IMG/VR virus record: IMGVR_UViG_3300032213_001078 | Span: 1-61,714 of that record | Reading direction: 5' to 3' (one strand) | Source of the DNA: a virus | Length of the DNA: 61,714 bases | Part shown: positions 13,196-22,292 of the stretch, piece by piece | Layout: every line of letters starts with the position of its first letter | How positions within the stretch are numbered: position 1 is the stretch's first letter | Notes under the pieces: model-generated | The model's database searches: none | What the model saw: the letters and a program-made list of their open reading frames with translations, nothing else | Told to the model about the DNA's origin: nothing | Translations under genes and position numbers: made by a program

Positions 13196-16100
13196 TAGTT
13201 CTCTCGTCTTTCCTCTGGTTTATAGTGAGCGATTCTATTATGGTGAATAGGACTTGCCAATAATACAGATGGTTTTAAATTTCCTTTTTTAGTTTCTTGG
13301 AACATGTAACTCATCCAAGTCTGTTCGTAAGGTCTTTCCCATGTAGTATCTAAGAACATCTTTTGATTGCCTTTCTTTCCGCATATAGTTGGCCAGTTAG
13401 CGTAGTAAACATCTCCAGTAATATAACCTAAACCATCTACGAATTCTATCTTATCGAATACAGTTCTTGGACAATTAGGATCTAATCCATGTTCAGGCAA
13501 TTTATCATAATCAGGATACAACTCTGTTCTTACTGCTTGAGGAATATTGTACCAAGACACTTGAATGTTATTGTCCATATAAACCTCAGTGAAAGATAAT
13601 TTTAAAAAGTCTACATCAGATCCTCCGTGCATTATCTTTAAAATCTTATCGTATAAATTATCTACGCACAATCTAAATCCGTTTCTACAAAATCCAATCT
13701 CTTCTGGTGGGTGAATACCCATATCATCTTCTAAGAATAAGTAATAATCACTATCTGATTCTTGGAAGTGTTTAGCTGCTCTGAATCTACCGCCGTTAAT
13801 TCCCGTATTCTCGTTTGTTATGATATGTTCGAATCCGTATTTCTCACAAAGTTTAGCATTCTCTATTCTTGCTTCTTCGTTAGTAGAGTTATCAATTAAA
13901 ATATTCCTAGTGTTAGTGATAAACTTAGGATGCTTTAACCAAGTTTGAATAGTATGTTCTACTTGATACGGAAAATTAAAGGTCAACATATAGATAGACA
14001 TTTTTAATTTGTCAACGTCTACTATTCTTTTTTGTAATTTAGCTCTACGTTCTGGTATGGCTTCTAATTCTGCGGTATCGTCTAATGCTTTGCTAACAAA
14101 CTCTTGAATGTGTCCGTTAATTCCTATTCTAGTCGCTCTACATAATTCAGGGTATTTTTCTGCTAATATAGAGAATAAGCTTTCTTCTGTACCCATAAGA
14201 CCTTCGTTCAAAGAGTCGTTTAATAAGTGCCAGTAATAAGAATTGACTTCTTTAATAGCTTCTTTGTTTCCACCGAATAATCCTCCTCTACAAATCCACT
14301 CAACAGTTCCACCAGCCATTCTGTTCAATGCATCCCATTCAAATCCGTGTACTTCTTTAACTCCTTGCCCATAATACGGATAAGGATATTGTACGAATAA
14401 GAAAGGATCTAGATATTTTTCTAACTTATCAAAGAATCTTTCTTGGATTAATAAGTTGTAGTTTATAGTGTTTGTAATTCCACCATCTACCCAAACAAAG
14501 TTATCCGATTGAAAAGAATCATATATAGAAGCATCGTGTAATAATGACATCTTTGACATTACGATTGGATTGTACCACTCTAAACTACCTTGTGGAGAAT
14601 CTTTTAACCAACCGGCTCTATTCAACCAATCTTCTGAAGTTCTAATCTCTTGTGCTTTGTCCCAAAAAGGACCAAACATATTTTTAATATCGTCTAATTC
14701 AAAGTATTTAATTGCAGTGTTAGATGTACTTCTTCTTTGCCAAACAAAATCTTCCAATTCTCTTGGTATAAAGATGAACATATTAACATCCACTTTCAAC
14801 AACTTATCGAAACACTCTAAGTAATGATCGAAAGATCTACCAGGTCTACCAATATTCCAAAGACCTGTTACTACAGTTAGTTTATTTTTTTCTTTTTTCC
14901 AATCGTAATTTTCAGGGATTTGTTTTGCAAATGCGATATCAATTGCTTCTACGTCTTGCGCGCCAATTTCGTAAACGTATCCTCCAATTTCTAATTTTTC
15001 TTTTAATGCAGATAACTCTTCTTCAAAAAGATTCATGTGTTCTATTCTAATACACTTAGGTCTGTACTTGGTTAAATCTAATTGTTTAAATATTTCCCAA
15101 TCCATTCCTTCTGTGTCTGTCAAGAACACATCTATTTTTTCTACATTATTATTTTTTAATATAGAATCTAAAGTAAGACACTTTACATTTATTTTTTCTG
15201 AGTAATTGTCTTTTACGAAAATATCTCTGTCATAATCTGATGCGAAACCGTTTCTTGGTGGAAATGCAGTTGCCATTCCTTTATATCCTAGCTGTAAATC
15301 GTATTCTTGTATTTTACTATCAGGAACATACATCATCTCTAAAGTTCCATCGTAATCTGCTACTGCTACATTTTCAAATATGTGATTAGATCGTGTGCTT
15401 AAATTACTTTTTAACTTCTCGTATACTTCAGGTATTGGTTCTACGAATACTCCTCCCCAACTATATCTATCAATATAGCCTCTCATGTCATCGAAAGTAA
15501 TTCCGTCCATTGCTCCCGCTTGAAATACAAATATATCTTTAAAGTTCTGACCTAAATAATGTAAAGCAATCGCTAAAGAATCGTTGTAAGGTTTTTCGTA
15601 TCCAGCTTTTTCTATTGCGCCAATAGGTTGCTCTTCGTACGCAGATACAGACTCTTCATTAAAGTCGGTAATAGAATTTAATTGGCCTTTTCTAGACCCT
15701 GTCTTTTTTATTACTATATAATTTCCATTCCAAAAATATTCATGATCTTTTATTAAAGGAACGATATCTTCTTTTCTGTCAGCAAATAAATTTGTGGCAT
15801 CTCCTCCGCCTCCTAAATCTTCTATAATATAAAAACCACCAAATTTAACTCTTCCGAATAAATTCTTTAATGTTTGCAATTGTGCCTCTGCTTTGTGCAA
15901 TCCGTCGTCTATAATAATATCGTAAGTGTTGGCTTGTAATGCTTGATCTAATTGTTTTTTATCTCTTGAATCGCAAATAAAAGTATTGATTCTGTCTTCT
16001 GAAATTCTACAATCCTCGGCTATATCTAATCCATGTACTTGGGCTTTTGGAAAATAATCTCTCCACACTCTTAAAGATCCGCCTTGTTTGTACTCAGGAT

Positions 16101-16287
16101 AATATAAATTTTGTATTTGTAGAAAGTGACCTTCTACGTTTACATCTAAACTACCCACTCCAACTTCTAATACAGAAGATACTTCTCCTCTAATTTCGTT
16201 AAATAGGAATTCGTACGCTTGAGAGTAACCACTTATTTTTTTATCGGTATAATATTTGTCGATATAAAAATCTAAATTTTTGAACAT
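13195..16287 (-). CDS. Four-domain sugar-modifying protein: methyltransferase, FkbM methyltransferase, HtrL/YibB-like, GT2 glycosyltransferase (1030 aa)
   Basis: Domain 1 (about 35-160) is a class I methyltransferase: SSVLEVGVGS, GGSLRVWRDYFPKAQVHGLD, YDIIIDDGLHKAE, GGFYIIEDLGG. Domain 2 (about 250-455) is FkbM-type: VFQAGAMDGITFDDM, GVFVEPIPEVYEKLK, IDVFLTDTEGMDWEIFKQLD. Domain 3 (about 468-720) resembles the HtrL/YibB family: VVTGLWNIGRPG, WYNPIVMSKMSLL, FVWVDGGI. Domain 4 (about 763 on) resembles GT2: IYMLTFNFPYQVEHTIQTWL, ILIDNS, NTGINGGRFRAAKHF, YLFLEDDMG. One protein could therefore transfer and O-methylate sugars. It sits downstream of the carbamoyltransferase and GT60 genes, so tail-fibre glycans are the likely substrate. 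Fusion of four such domains is unusual. Confidence 0.75.
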   Translation of the reverse strand: MFKNLDFYIDKYYTDKKISGYSQAYEFLFNEIRGEVSSVLEVGVGSLDVNVEGHFLQIQNLYYPEYKQGGSLRVWRDYFPKAQVHGLDIAEDCRISEDRINTFICDSRDKKQLDQALQANTYDIIIDDGLHKAEAQLQTLKNLFGRVKFGGFYIIEDLGGGGDATNLFADRKEDIVPLIKDHEYFWNGNYIVIKKTGSRKGQLNSITDFNEESVSAYEEQPIGAIEKAGYEKPYNDSLAIALHYLGQNFKDIFVFQAGAMDGITFDDMRGYIDRYSWGGVFVEPIPEVYEKLKSNLSTRSNHIFENVAVADYDGTLEMMYVPDSKIQEYDLQLGYKGMATAFPPRNGFASDYDRDIFVKDNYSEKINVKCLTLDSILKNNNVEKIDVFLTDTEGMDWEIFKQLDLTKYRPKCIRIEHMNLFEEELSALKEKLEIGGYVYEIGAQDVEAIDIAFAKQIPENYDWKKEKNKLTVVTGLWNIGRPGRSFDHYLECFDKLLKVDVNMFIFIPRELEDFVWQRRSTSNTAIKYFELDDIKNMFGPFWDKAQEIRTSEDWLNRAGWLKDSPQGSLEWYNPIVMSKMSLLHDASIYDSFQSDNFVWVDGGITNTINYNLLIQERFFDKLEKYLDPFLFVQYPYPYYGQGVKEVHGFEWDALNRMAGGTVEWICRGGLFGGNKEAIKEVNSYYWHLLNDSLNEGLMGTEESLFSILAEKYPELCRATRIGINGHIQEFVSKALDDTAELEAIPERRAKLQKRIVDVDKLKMSIYMLTFNFPYQVEHTIQTWLKHPKFITNTRNILIDNSTNEEARIENAKLCEKYGFEHIITNENTGINGGRFRAAKHFQESDSDYYLFLEDDMGIHPPEEIGFCRNGFRLCVDNLYDKILKIMHGGSDVDFLKLSFTEVYMDNNIQVSWYNIPQAVRTELYPDYDKLPEHGLDPNCPRTVFDKIEFVDGLGYITGDVYYANWPTICGKKGNQKMFLDTTWERPYEQTWMSYMFQETKKGNLKPSVLLASPIHHNRIAHYKPEERREN

Positions 16288-16297
16288 GTAACTTTTT

Positions 16298-17941
16298 TTA
16301 TTTCAGTATGTAATAATCTTCTAATAGCAAACCATCCATTTGTGTAGACTCTAAAATTTTAAAGGCTTCTTTAATCGTAGAAAGAATAGGACTTCCATCA
16401 ACATTAAAAGAGGTATTCAATAAAACTCCTACTCCTGTTTTTCTATCCATTTCGGTTAATAAATTGTACAACCATTCGTTGTCTTCTTTAGTAACTGTTT
16501 GAACTCTAGCTGTTCCATCTACGTGAGTGATAGCCGTTAATTTCTCTCTCCACTCTTCTTTAACTTTAGGGCAGAAACTCATCCACTTAGATTCTCCTTC
16601 CCATTCAAAATACTTAGATACATCTTCAAGTCTAACTACTGGTGCGAATGGTCTGTACCACTCTCTGTGTTTTACTTTTTCGTTAAGTATATCTTTCATA
16701 TCTGGAATAGACGGATTGCAAAGAATGCTTCTATTTCCTAAAGCACGAGGTCCATGTTCTGCTCTTCCTCTTGCAACACCGATGATTCTACCTTCGATAA
16801 GATCATCTGTCATTTTATCTATGTTGAAATAAGTAGTAGTAGTATTGTAAAAGTTTTGAATATAATGACCGAGAGAATCTATATCAAACAATTCAAGACC
16901 AGAATAAGTAGCATCAAAAGGTTCTTGTGGCTTTAATTGGTTTAACATTAAACCTAAAGCAATACCACAATCGTTAGGATTAGGTCCAACAAATACTTTT
17001 TTATTAAACTCTTTAACTAATCTAGTATTCAATAAGATATTCAATCCGCATCCTCCTGCCATACAGATAGGCAAATCAGGGTATTTTTCAAAATAAGGTT
17101 TTGCATACTCTAAAAAACATTCTTCGAATGCTCTCTGAGAAGTAGCAGCCACATCGTAAGCTGTCTGATCTAGCAATCTGTTTTTTATGTCGAAAGTAAC
17201 ACCTATGTTTTTTCCTAATTCATTAATCTTATTTTCGTAATCGTAGTAACCTGTTTCGTCCCATGGCCCAAAGTGATTTCCATTAGGTCCGCTCTTGTAA
17301 AAATGAATGAAATGAGGTACCCACTCTTCTATTACATTTCCGTAAGAAGCGAGTCCCATAATTTTACCAGAGTATACTAAGTTGCCTATGTTAAGAGGTT
17401 CTTTTTTAATATCGCCTAAATACTCTCCAAATACCATATAAGAAAATCCTAAGTCATAAAAAATATGCGGATTATTTTCATAAGGATTTAAAACTGATTC
17501 TAGCAATTTAGGAGATTCACCTCTTAAGCAATGGTAGATATTAAAAAATCCATCGTTACCTCCACCGTCGAAAGAGAAAGCTAAAGCTTCTTGATAAGGA
17601 GACTGATAGAAACATCCTGCAACATGAGCTTCGTGATGCTTGCCGTGAATGTAATTATCTGCTTTAATAAAAGTTTCTAGCTGGTATCTCTCTTCCATTA
17701 TTACATCTGTATTCATGCAATAACAGTTCTCAAACTTATCTATATTAAATTTTTTCTTTAAAAAGTTTGGAATATACTCTGATAAGAATAATAAATCTGC
17801 ATTCTTAGGACACATGTACTGTGCCATTCCGCTATTCTTATAATTTAAAAATCTTTCTACTTCTAATACGGTTAATATTTTTCCGTTCTCTTCTACTACA
17901 TACGCTGAGTTGTGTGAACCGTAGAATGCTATATTCGCCAT
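16298..17941 (-). CDS. NodU/CmcH-family carbamoyltransferase (547 aa)
   Basis: The N-terminal half is the ASKHA-like fold of O-carbamoyltransferases (IAFYGSHNSAYVVEENGKIL, HGKHHEAHVAGCFYQSPYQE, ALAFSFDGGGNDG), and the C-terminal half has GRAEHGPRALGNRSILCNPS, WYRPFAPVV and GVLLNTSFNVDGSPI, all hallmarks of NodU/CmcH/TobZ. These enzymes use carbamoyl phosphate and ATP to carbamoylate hydroxyls of sugars or antibiotics. Length is near the usual 550-600. Here it lies between a GT60 glycosyltransferase and the multi-domain methyl/glycosyltransferase, so it probably carbamoylates a sugar attached to tail proteins. Confidence 0.88.
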   Translation of the reverse strand: MANIAFYGSHNSAYVVEENGKILTVLEVERFLNYKNSGMAQYMCPKNADLLFLSEYIPNFLKKKFNIDKFENCYCMNTDVIMEERYQLETFIKADNYIHGKHHEAHVAGCFYQSPYQEALAFSFDGGGNDGFFNIYHCLRGESPKLLESVLNPYENNPHIFYDLGFSYMVFGEYLGDIKKEPLNIGNLVYSGKIMGLASYGNVIEEWVPHFIHFYKSGPNGNHFGPWDETGYYDYENKINELGKNIGVTFDIKNRLLDQTAYDVAATSQRAFEECFLEYAKPYFEKYPDLPICMAGGCGLNILLNTRLVKEFNKKVFVGPNPNDCGIALGLMLNQLKPQEPFDATYSGLELFDIDSLGHYIQNFYNTTTTYFNIDKMTDDLIEGRIIGVARGRAEHGPRALGNRSILCNPSIPDMKDILNEKVKHREWYRPFAPVVRLEDVSKYFEWEGESKWMSFCPKVKEEWREKLTAITHVDGTARVQTVTKEDNEWLYNLLTEMDRKTGVGVLLNTSFNVDGSPILSTIKEAFKILESTQMDGLLLEDYYILK

Positions 17942-17944
17942 TTA

Positions 17945-19222
17945 TTAATTATTTATTTGATATTCTATTCTTTCAACCCAACCTTCTTCTTCTGTGAATC
18001 CCCAAAATACTACTCTTGTCGGTTTTTCATCTGTTAAGAAAAACTCTTCGTAATGTATTTGTTGTCCTTTGTGCATAAAGTTTTCCAATTCTGGTCCAGT
18101 AATATACTTGTGATTTACTGCTTTACCAGTTGCATCGTCAAACGCTACTAAGATATGTTTGTAATTCTTTCTTGGAAAATCATGAGGATGTATAGTTACC
18201 AAATGATAGAAAGATCCCATGAAAGACTGCTCCCATAATTCGTCGTCTGCGATGTATGGATTAGGCGGATAGTTATTGTCTAATGTAAACTTCTGAACCG
18301 CTTTTCTTTTAAAGTGGAATCCAGCATACTTTTCAAAATCTCTTAAAGATCTCACTGTACCTAAATCGTATCCAGTCAAATCAATAGTTGGATCTTCTTC
18401 AGTTCTTAACAATACTCTAATTTTCTTTCTTGCGTATTCTTGTTTTTGGAACCAATCTACTCCTAACTTATAATCATCGTCCCACTTCAACATACCAGAT
18501 CTCTCTTCTCTCATAGTAGAATGCCAAACAACTAACTTGTGGGGATGGAATAAATCGTATCCATGAGTGTAAGACCTAACTGTTAAGTTTAATTCTTCTC
18601 CACTAAAATAAATATCGGTATCGTGTCTTATCTCTTTTGCCCATTCAGATCTAGCAAAACAGAAGTGACCTGATAAAAATCTACTCATAGGTGGTTCAGT
18701 CATATCTTGCCAACCGTGTAATAAACCTGGTCTGATGAAGATAGTTCCGTGAGGATAGAAGCAAGCGAAGGTTTGCTGCCATGGCTCCATAGTACGTCCT
18801 TCTGGATCGTTAAATGGTGTATATAAAGGTAAATAAGCCCCTAAGATTGGTTTGTAACCTTGAGCTTCTAAACCGCTATGCATTTCGATTAAAGTCTCGT
18901 CCCAATCTTTTGCAAATCTGTGATGAGAATCTAACTGTAGAATATAGTCTTGATTGGTTAAAAGTTTCTCGTTGATTTGAGCTCTTGCCCATGGTAGACC
19001 TTCGGCTTCGGTGTATAAAACGTCCATAATATGGAAACGTTTGTCGCCTCTAAATTCGTCTACGTTATCGAACTTATCTTCTGGGTTGTATTGTCTACAA
19101 ATACCGAAGTGAACTCTTTTTGGATACTTAGCTTGTGCTAAAGCATCTTTGATTGTTGGTACTAATTCCGGATCTCTATAAGATGGAAGATGCACCAAAA
19201 TTGTAGGTTGTTTCTTTGCCAT
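17945..19222 (-). CDS. GT60-type (Skp1/mucin GlcNAc-transferase-like) glycosyltransferase (425 aa)
   Basis: GT60 hallmarks in order: ILVHLPSYRDPELVPTIKDA, WARAQINEKLL, LQLDSHHRFAKDWDETLIEM (the DSH-x-RF active-site block), FLSGHFCFARSEW and SGEELNLTVRSYTHGYDLFH then VWHSTMREER. Known GT60 enzymes (Dictyostelium Gnt1, protozoan mucin polypeptide GlcNAc-transferases) transfer GlcNAc to hydroxyproline or Ser/Thr. About 120 C-terminal residues form an extra domain also present in the second copy at 20979 (both end with a GW-ER-IE-I pattern). It lies directly downstream of a mucin-like repeat protein, its likely acceptor. Confidence 0.85.
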   Translation of the reverse strand: MAKKQPTILVHLPSYRDPELVPTIKDALAQAKYPKRVHFGICRQYNPEDKFDNVDEFRGDKRFHIMDVLYTEAEGLPWARAQINEKLLTNQDYILQLDSHHRFAKDWDETLIEMHSGLEAQGYKPILGAYLPLYTPFNDPEGRTMEPWQQTFACFYPHGTIFIRPGLLHGWQDMTEPPMSRFLSGHFCFARSEWAKEIRHDTDIYFSGEELNLTVRSYTHGYDLFHPHKLVVWHSTMREERSGMLKWDDDYKLGVDWFQKQEYARKKIRVLLRTEEDPTIDLTGYDLGTVRSLRDFEKYAGFHFKRKAVQKFTLDNNYPPNPYIADDELWEQSFMGSFYHLVTIHPHDFPRKNYKHILVAFDDATGKAVNHKYITGPELENFMHKGQQIHYEEFFLTDEKPTRVVFWGFTEEEGWVERIEYQINN

Positions 19223-19274
19223 AACAGAATTTAAAACTTTTATTTTATATTTGTATCTTTATCTTTTTAGTAGA

Positions 19275-20948
19275 TTAATATTCAGAAGATGTTGCACTTA
19301 TAGTTCCGTTACCATTTGCACTATAATTGTAAAGATCGCTAGCAAATGGAATTCCTTCTGCGACGTCATTATATATTTCAGTTCCTGCATCGTAAACTAT
19401 TAAACTAGTTTGTGCTATTAGTGGACTTGTTGCACCTGCGCTGACTGATACTCCTATTGCAGCGCCTATAGGTACTGTTATTTGTCCGCTAGTAGTAGAT
19501 GTCGCGTTAACTGGTGTATTACCGTTTACTGTTATAGTAAAGTTTCCGCTTTGAGCAAATTGTGAAAAATCATAGTCAATTGTGTATGTAGATGGAGCAG
19601 CGCTTGTAGAAACTGAAGGCGTTACTGATATGCTTGGTGTAGCTGTTATAGAAACACTTGGAGTAACTGATATGCTTGGTGTAGCTGATATAGAAACAGA
19701 AGGCGTAACTGATTCTGAAGGAGTTCTTGTTATAGATACAGAAGGAGTTACAGATTCACTAGGAGTTCTTGTTATAGACACGCTTGGAGTTACAGATTCT
19801 GAAGGAGTTCTTGTTATAGATACAGAAGGAGTTACAGATTCACTAGGAGTTCTTGTTATAGAAACTGAAGGTGTAACTGATACGCTTGGTGTGACTGATA
19901 CTGTAATACTAGGTGTTACTGATATGCTAGGAGTTCTGGTTATAGTTACGCTTGGAGTAATAGAAATACTAGGCGTAGCGGATATTGTGATACTAGGTGT
20001 TCTTGTTATTGAAACAGATGGAGTAACTGTTATTGATGGCGTTACTGTTATGCTTGGAGTTACTGATACGCTAGGAGTTACAGAAATAGAAGGCGTTACT
20101 GTTACGCTTGGAGTAACTGAAATACTAGGAGTTACTGAGACACTCGGAGTTACAGATATACTAGGAGTAGCAGATACAGATACACTTGGAGTAACTGATT
20201 CACTTGGAGTTACTGAAGAACTAGGCGTTCTTGTTGGTGTAATTGAAGGCGTAGGCGATATTGATTCGCTTGGCGTTATTGATACCGATGGTGTATTAGA
20301 AACAGTTATCGATGGAGTTATAGAAATAGTAGGTGTAATACTTGCACTAGGAGTTCTAGTCACCGATGGAGTTACAGATATCGAAGGAGTAAGTGAAACG
20401 CTTGGAGTCTCTGAAGGAGATACCGTAGGAGTATTAGTAACAGAAATACCAGGAGTTACTGATATAGTTGGGGTTATCGATATCGTAGGTGTAATAGATA
20501 TACTAGGAGTAGCTGAAGGCGTTCTAGTTGGAGTACGAGTAACACTTGGAGTTATCGATATGGTAGGTGTAATGCTTGGAGTAAAACTTGGAGTTCTAGA
20601 AGCATTAGGCGTAATAGTAGGTGTAACTGTAGGAGTAAGAGAAACTGATGGTGTAACACTCAAACTTGGTGTCGCACTAACAGAAGCGCTTGGAGTTTCA
20701 CTTGGGGTTATAGATAAAGATGGAGTAACCGAAGGCGTGATAGACGTAGAAGGCGTAAGAGAATAAGGCACTCCATCCTGAGGCGGACCTGGAACGTATG
20801 TGTTTGCAAAAGCCTGCGCTACAGCTTCTTGTGCAAAAGGAATGTTTCTACTCCTTGTGCGATTTTCGTAAAGATTGTTATTGTCGTTTTTAGCATCCGC
20901 AGCCTGTGGGCCTTTGGCTAAACTAGACTTTAAATTTATTAGAGGCAC
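19275..20948 (-). CDS. Mucin-like Ser/Thr/Pro repeat tail protein 1 (557 aa)
   Basis: GTG start (PLINLKSSLAKGPQAAD follows). Residues 1-62 are a non-repetitive head domain, about 63-453 consist of six-residue repeats of type S-(V/I)-(S/T)-(V/I)-T-P with occasional RTP, ATP and NTP variants, and the last 104 residues form a beta-rich cap (TIDYDFSQFAQSGNFTITVN, QITVPIGAAIGVSVSAG). The repeat is a long extended stalk with dense potential O-glycosylation sites. It is flanked by two GT60 enzymes. It probably forms a tail fibre or whisker. An ATATTTATA element lies upstream. Confidence 0.75.
   Translation of the reverse strand: MPLINLKSSLAKGPQAADAKNDNNNLYENRTRSRNIPFAQEAVAQAFANTYVPGPPQDGVPYSLTPSTSITPSVTPSLSITPSETPSASVSATPSLSVTPSVSLTPTVTPTITPNASRTPSFTPSITPTISITPSVTRTPTRTPSATPSISITPTISITPTISVTPGISVTNTPTVSPSETPSVSLTPSISVTPSVTRTPSASITPTISITPSITVSNTPSVSITPSESISPTPSITPTRTPSSSVTPSESVTPSVSVSATPSISVTPSVSVTPSISVTPSVTVTPSISVTPSVSVTPSITVTPSITVTPSVSITRTPSITISATPSISITPSVTITRTPSISVTPSITVSVTPSVSVTPSVSITRTPSESVTPSVSITRTPSESVTPSVSITRTPSESVTPSVSITRTPSESVTPSVSISATPSISVTPSVSITATPSISVTPSVSTSAAPSTYTIDYDFSQFAQSGNFTITVNGNTPVNATSTTSGQITVPIGAAIGVSVSAGATSPLIAQTSLIVYDAGTEIYNDVAEGIPFASDLYNYSANGNGTISATSSEY
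19590..20762 (-). repeat. Coding repeat: about 65 hexapeptide SxTPSx units
   Basis: An 18-base period encodes (S/T)-V-(S/T)-x-T-P-S. Codons vary freely between units while the peptide is kept, so selection acts on the protein. The phasing keeps one antisense frame open across the block. Confidence 0.85.
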
Positions 20949-20958
20949 GCGTGTTTTG

Positions 20959-20967
20959 TATAAATAT
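20959..20967 (-). promoter_or_regulatory. ATATTTATA element
   Basis: On the minus strand, ATATTTATA lies 10 bases before the GTG start of mucin-like protein 1. Confidence 0.35.
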
Positions 20968-20978
20968 TTAGTAAAAGC

Positions 20979-22238
20979 TTATTCGTAGCTAATCTTGTCC
21001 TCAATTCTTTCCATCCAGCCTTTGGATGCGCTATGAGGCCAAACTCTCCATGAAACTGGCTGCTTATCGCTTTCGTATTCTCTCCATATTTGAATAAAAT
21101 GATCGTCTTTGTTCATATTCATAAGACCTTTTAACTCTTCTCCAGAAATGTCTTGTCTATATAAGTCTTTTCCTTCTGAGTCTAGGAAAGCTACCGCAGC
21201 TGAATCGTAGTCTGTTTCTGTCAAAGATCCCTTATACACATTTATACAATACTTTATCTTACTAATTAGTCCTGTTTCGTAGTCTGAAATTATTGGAGGA
21301 AACTGATTGGCTATAGTCTCTTGGTGAATCTGTCTTGTTTTAAACTTAAGACCTGCATACTTTTCATAATCTTCTAAAGTTCTCTCAGTTCCAAATCCGA
21401 AACCTTCTAAAGATCTTCTCTTACAAGGAGGACATCCGCCTGGGTCCATTTCGAATAAGGCTCTAAATCTTGCGTAAGAGGCTTTGTCTAAATCATTAAA
21501 AGTTGAGTGATCGTCCCAATGTCTTTGCTTTCCGTTTCTAGTGTATTCGTGCCAAACGATAGGTCTGTGAGGTGAGAATAGATCGTATCCATGAGTGTAT
21601 GCTCTAGCAGATAAACTGGTCTCTTCTCCATGAAAATAAAACTTAGGATCGTAAGGTACTTCTTTTACAAATTTGCCTAAAGTAAAGATAAAGTGTCCTG
21701 ATAAGAATCTACTTTTGAATGGCTCAGTTCTGTTCTCCCAATTTGGTACATGAAATGGTTGTAAGAACACCGCGCCTTCAGGTAGAAATCTCATGATATT
21801 TAATCCCCACACCTCTTGCACTCTGCCTGCTGGATCGTTATCTGGAAAATACCCTGGAATGTACGCAGATAAAATTGGTTTTTTGTGACCTTTAACTTGT
21901 AAGTAACTAACGTAGTCCTTCAAAGTTCTATCCCAATTTTTTGTAAATCTATGATGAGAATCTAGTTGAAAGTAGTAGTCTTCTCCGTTGTAATAATCTT
22001 GAATTTTATTTCTTACCCAACAAACTCCTAAAGAATCCTTATGATCAATGTCCAATATGGTGAATCTGTCGTCTCTAACGAATTCATTTAGATTGTCCCA
22101 AGTGTCCTCTTCAGAGTGTTGCCAACCCACGCATATGTGCAAGTTTTCTGGTTCTTGACAGTTATTGATTAGATCACGTAAAGTTGGTAAAAGTTCGGGG
22201 TCCCTATAGGCCGCTATCGAAACGAAGATTTTTGACAT
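20979..22238 (-). CDS. Second GT60-type glycosyltransferase (419 aa)
   Basis: Same block order as the 425-residue paralogue: IFVSIAAYRDPELLPTLRDL, CVGWQHSEEDTWDN, CWVRNKIQDYY, FQLDSHHRFTKNWDRTLKDY, FLSGHFIFTLGKF, HGEETSLSARAYTHGYDLFS and PIVWHEYTRNG. The sequence is closer to classical GT60 enzymes (the VWHEYTR ending) than the other copy, so the two may have different acceptors or act in sequence. The C-terminal extension ends WRVWPHSASKGWMERIEDKI. It lies between mucin-like proteins 1 and 2. Confidence 0.87.
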   Translation of the reverse strand: MSKIFVSIAAYRDPELLPTLRDLINNCQEPENLHICVGWQHSEEDTWDNLNEFVRDDRFTILDIDHKDSLGVCWVRNKIQDYYNGEDYYFQLDSHHRFTKNWDRTLKDYVSYLQVKGHKKPILSAYIPGYFPDNDPAGRVQEVWGLNIMRFLPEGAVFLQPFHVPNWENRTEPFKSRFLSGHFIFTLGKFVKEVPYDPKFYFHGEETSLSARAYTHGYDLFSPHRPIVWHEYTRNGKQRHWDDHSTFNDLDKASYARFRALFEMDPGGCPPCKRRSLEGFGFGTERTLEDYEKYAGLKFKTRQIHQETIANQFPPIISDYETGLISKIKYCINVYKGSLTETDYDSAAVAFLDSEGKDLYRQDISGEELKGLMNMNKDDHFIQIWREYESDKQPVSWRVWPHSASKGWMERIEDKISYE

Positions 22239-22292
22239 AACCCAATATTAATCAATTTTTGAAACTTAATAAAATTTTAGTTTAAAGTGATA

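Noticed and set aside
19590-20762. CRISPR-like array
   Set aside because: The periodic DNA is a coding hexapeptide repeat without constant repeats and unique spacers of equal size; no cas genes are near.
19582-20766. Long plus-strand open frame (GVTDxLGV repeats)
   Set aside because: It is the antisense of the TPS-repeat stalk. The 18-base period keeps the opposite frame free of stops, and its translation is only the mirror of the repeat. The minus-strand gene has proper ends, neighbours and start.
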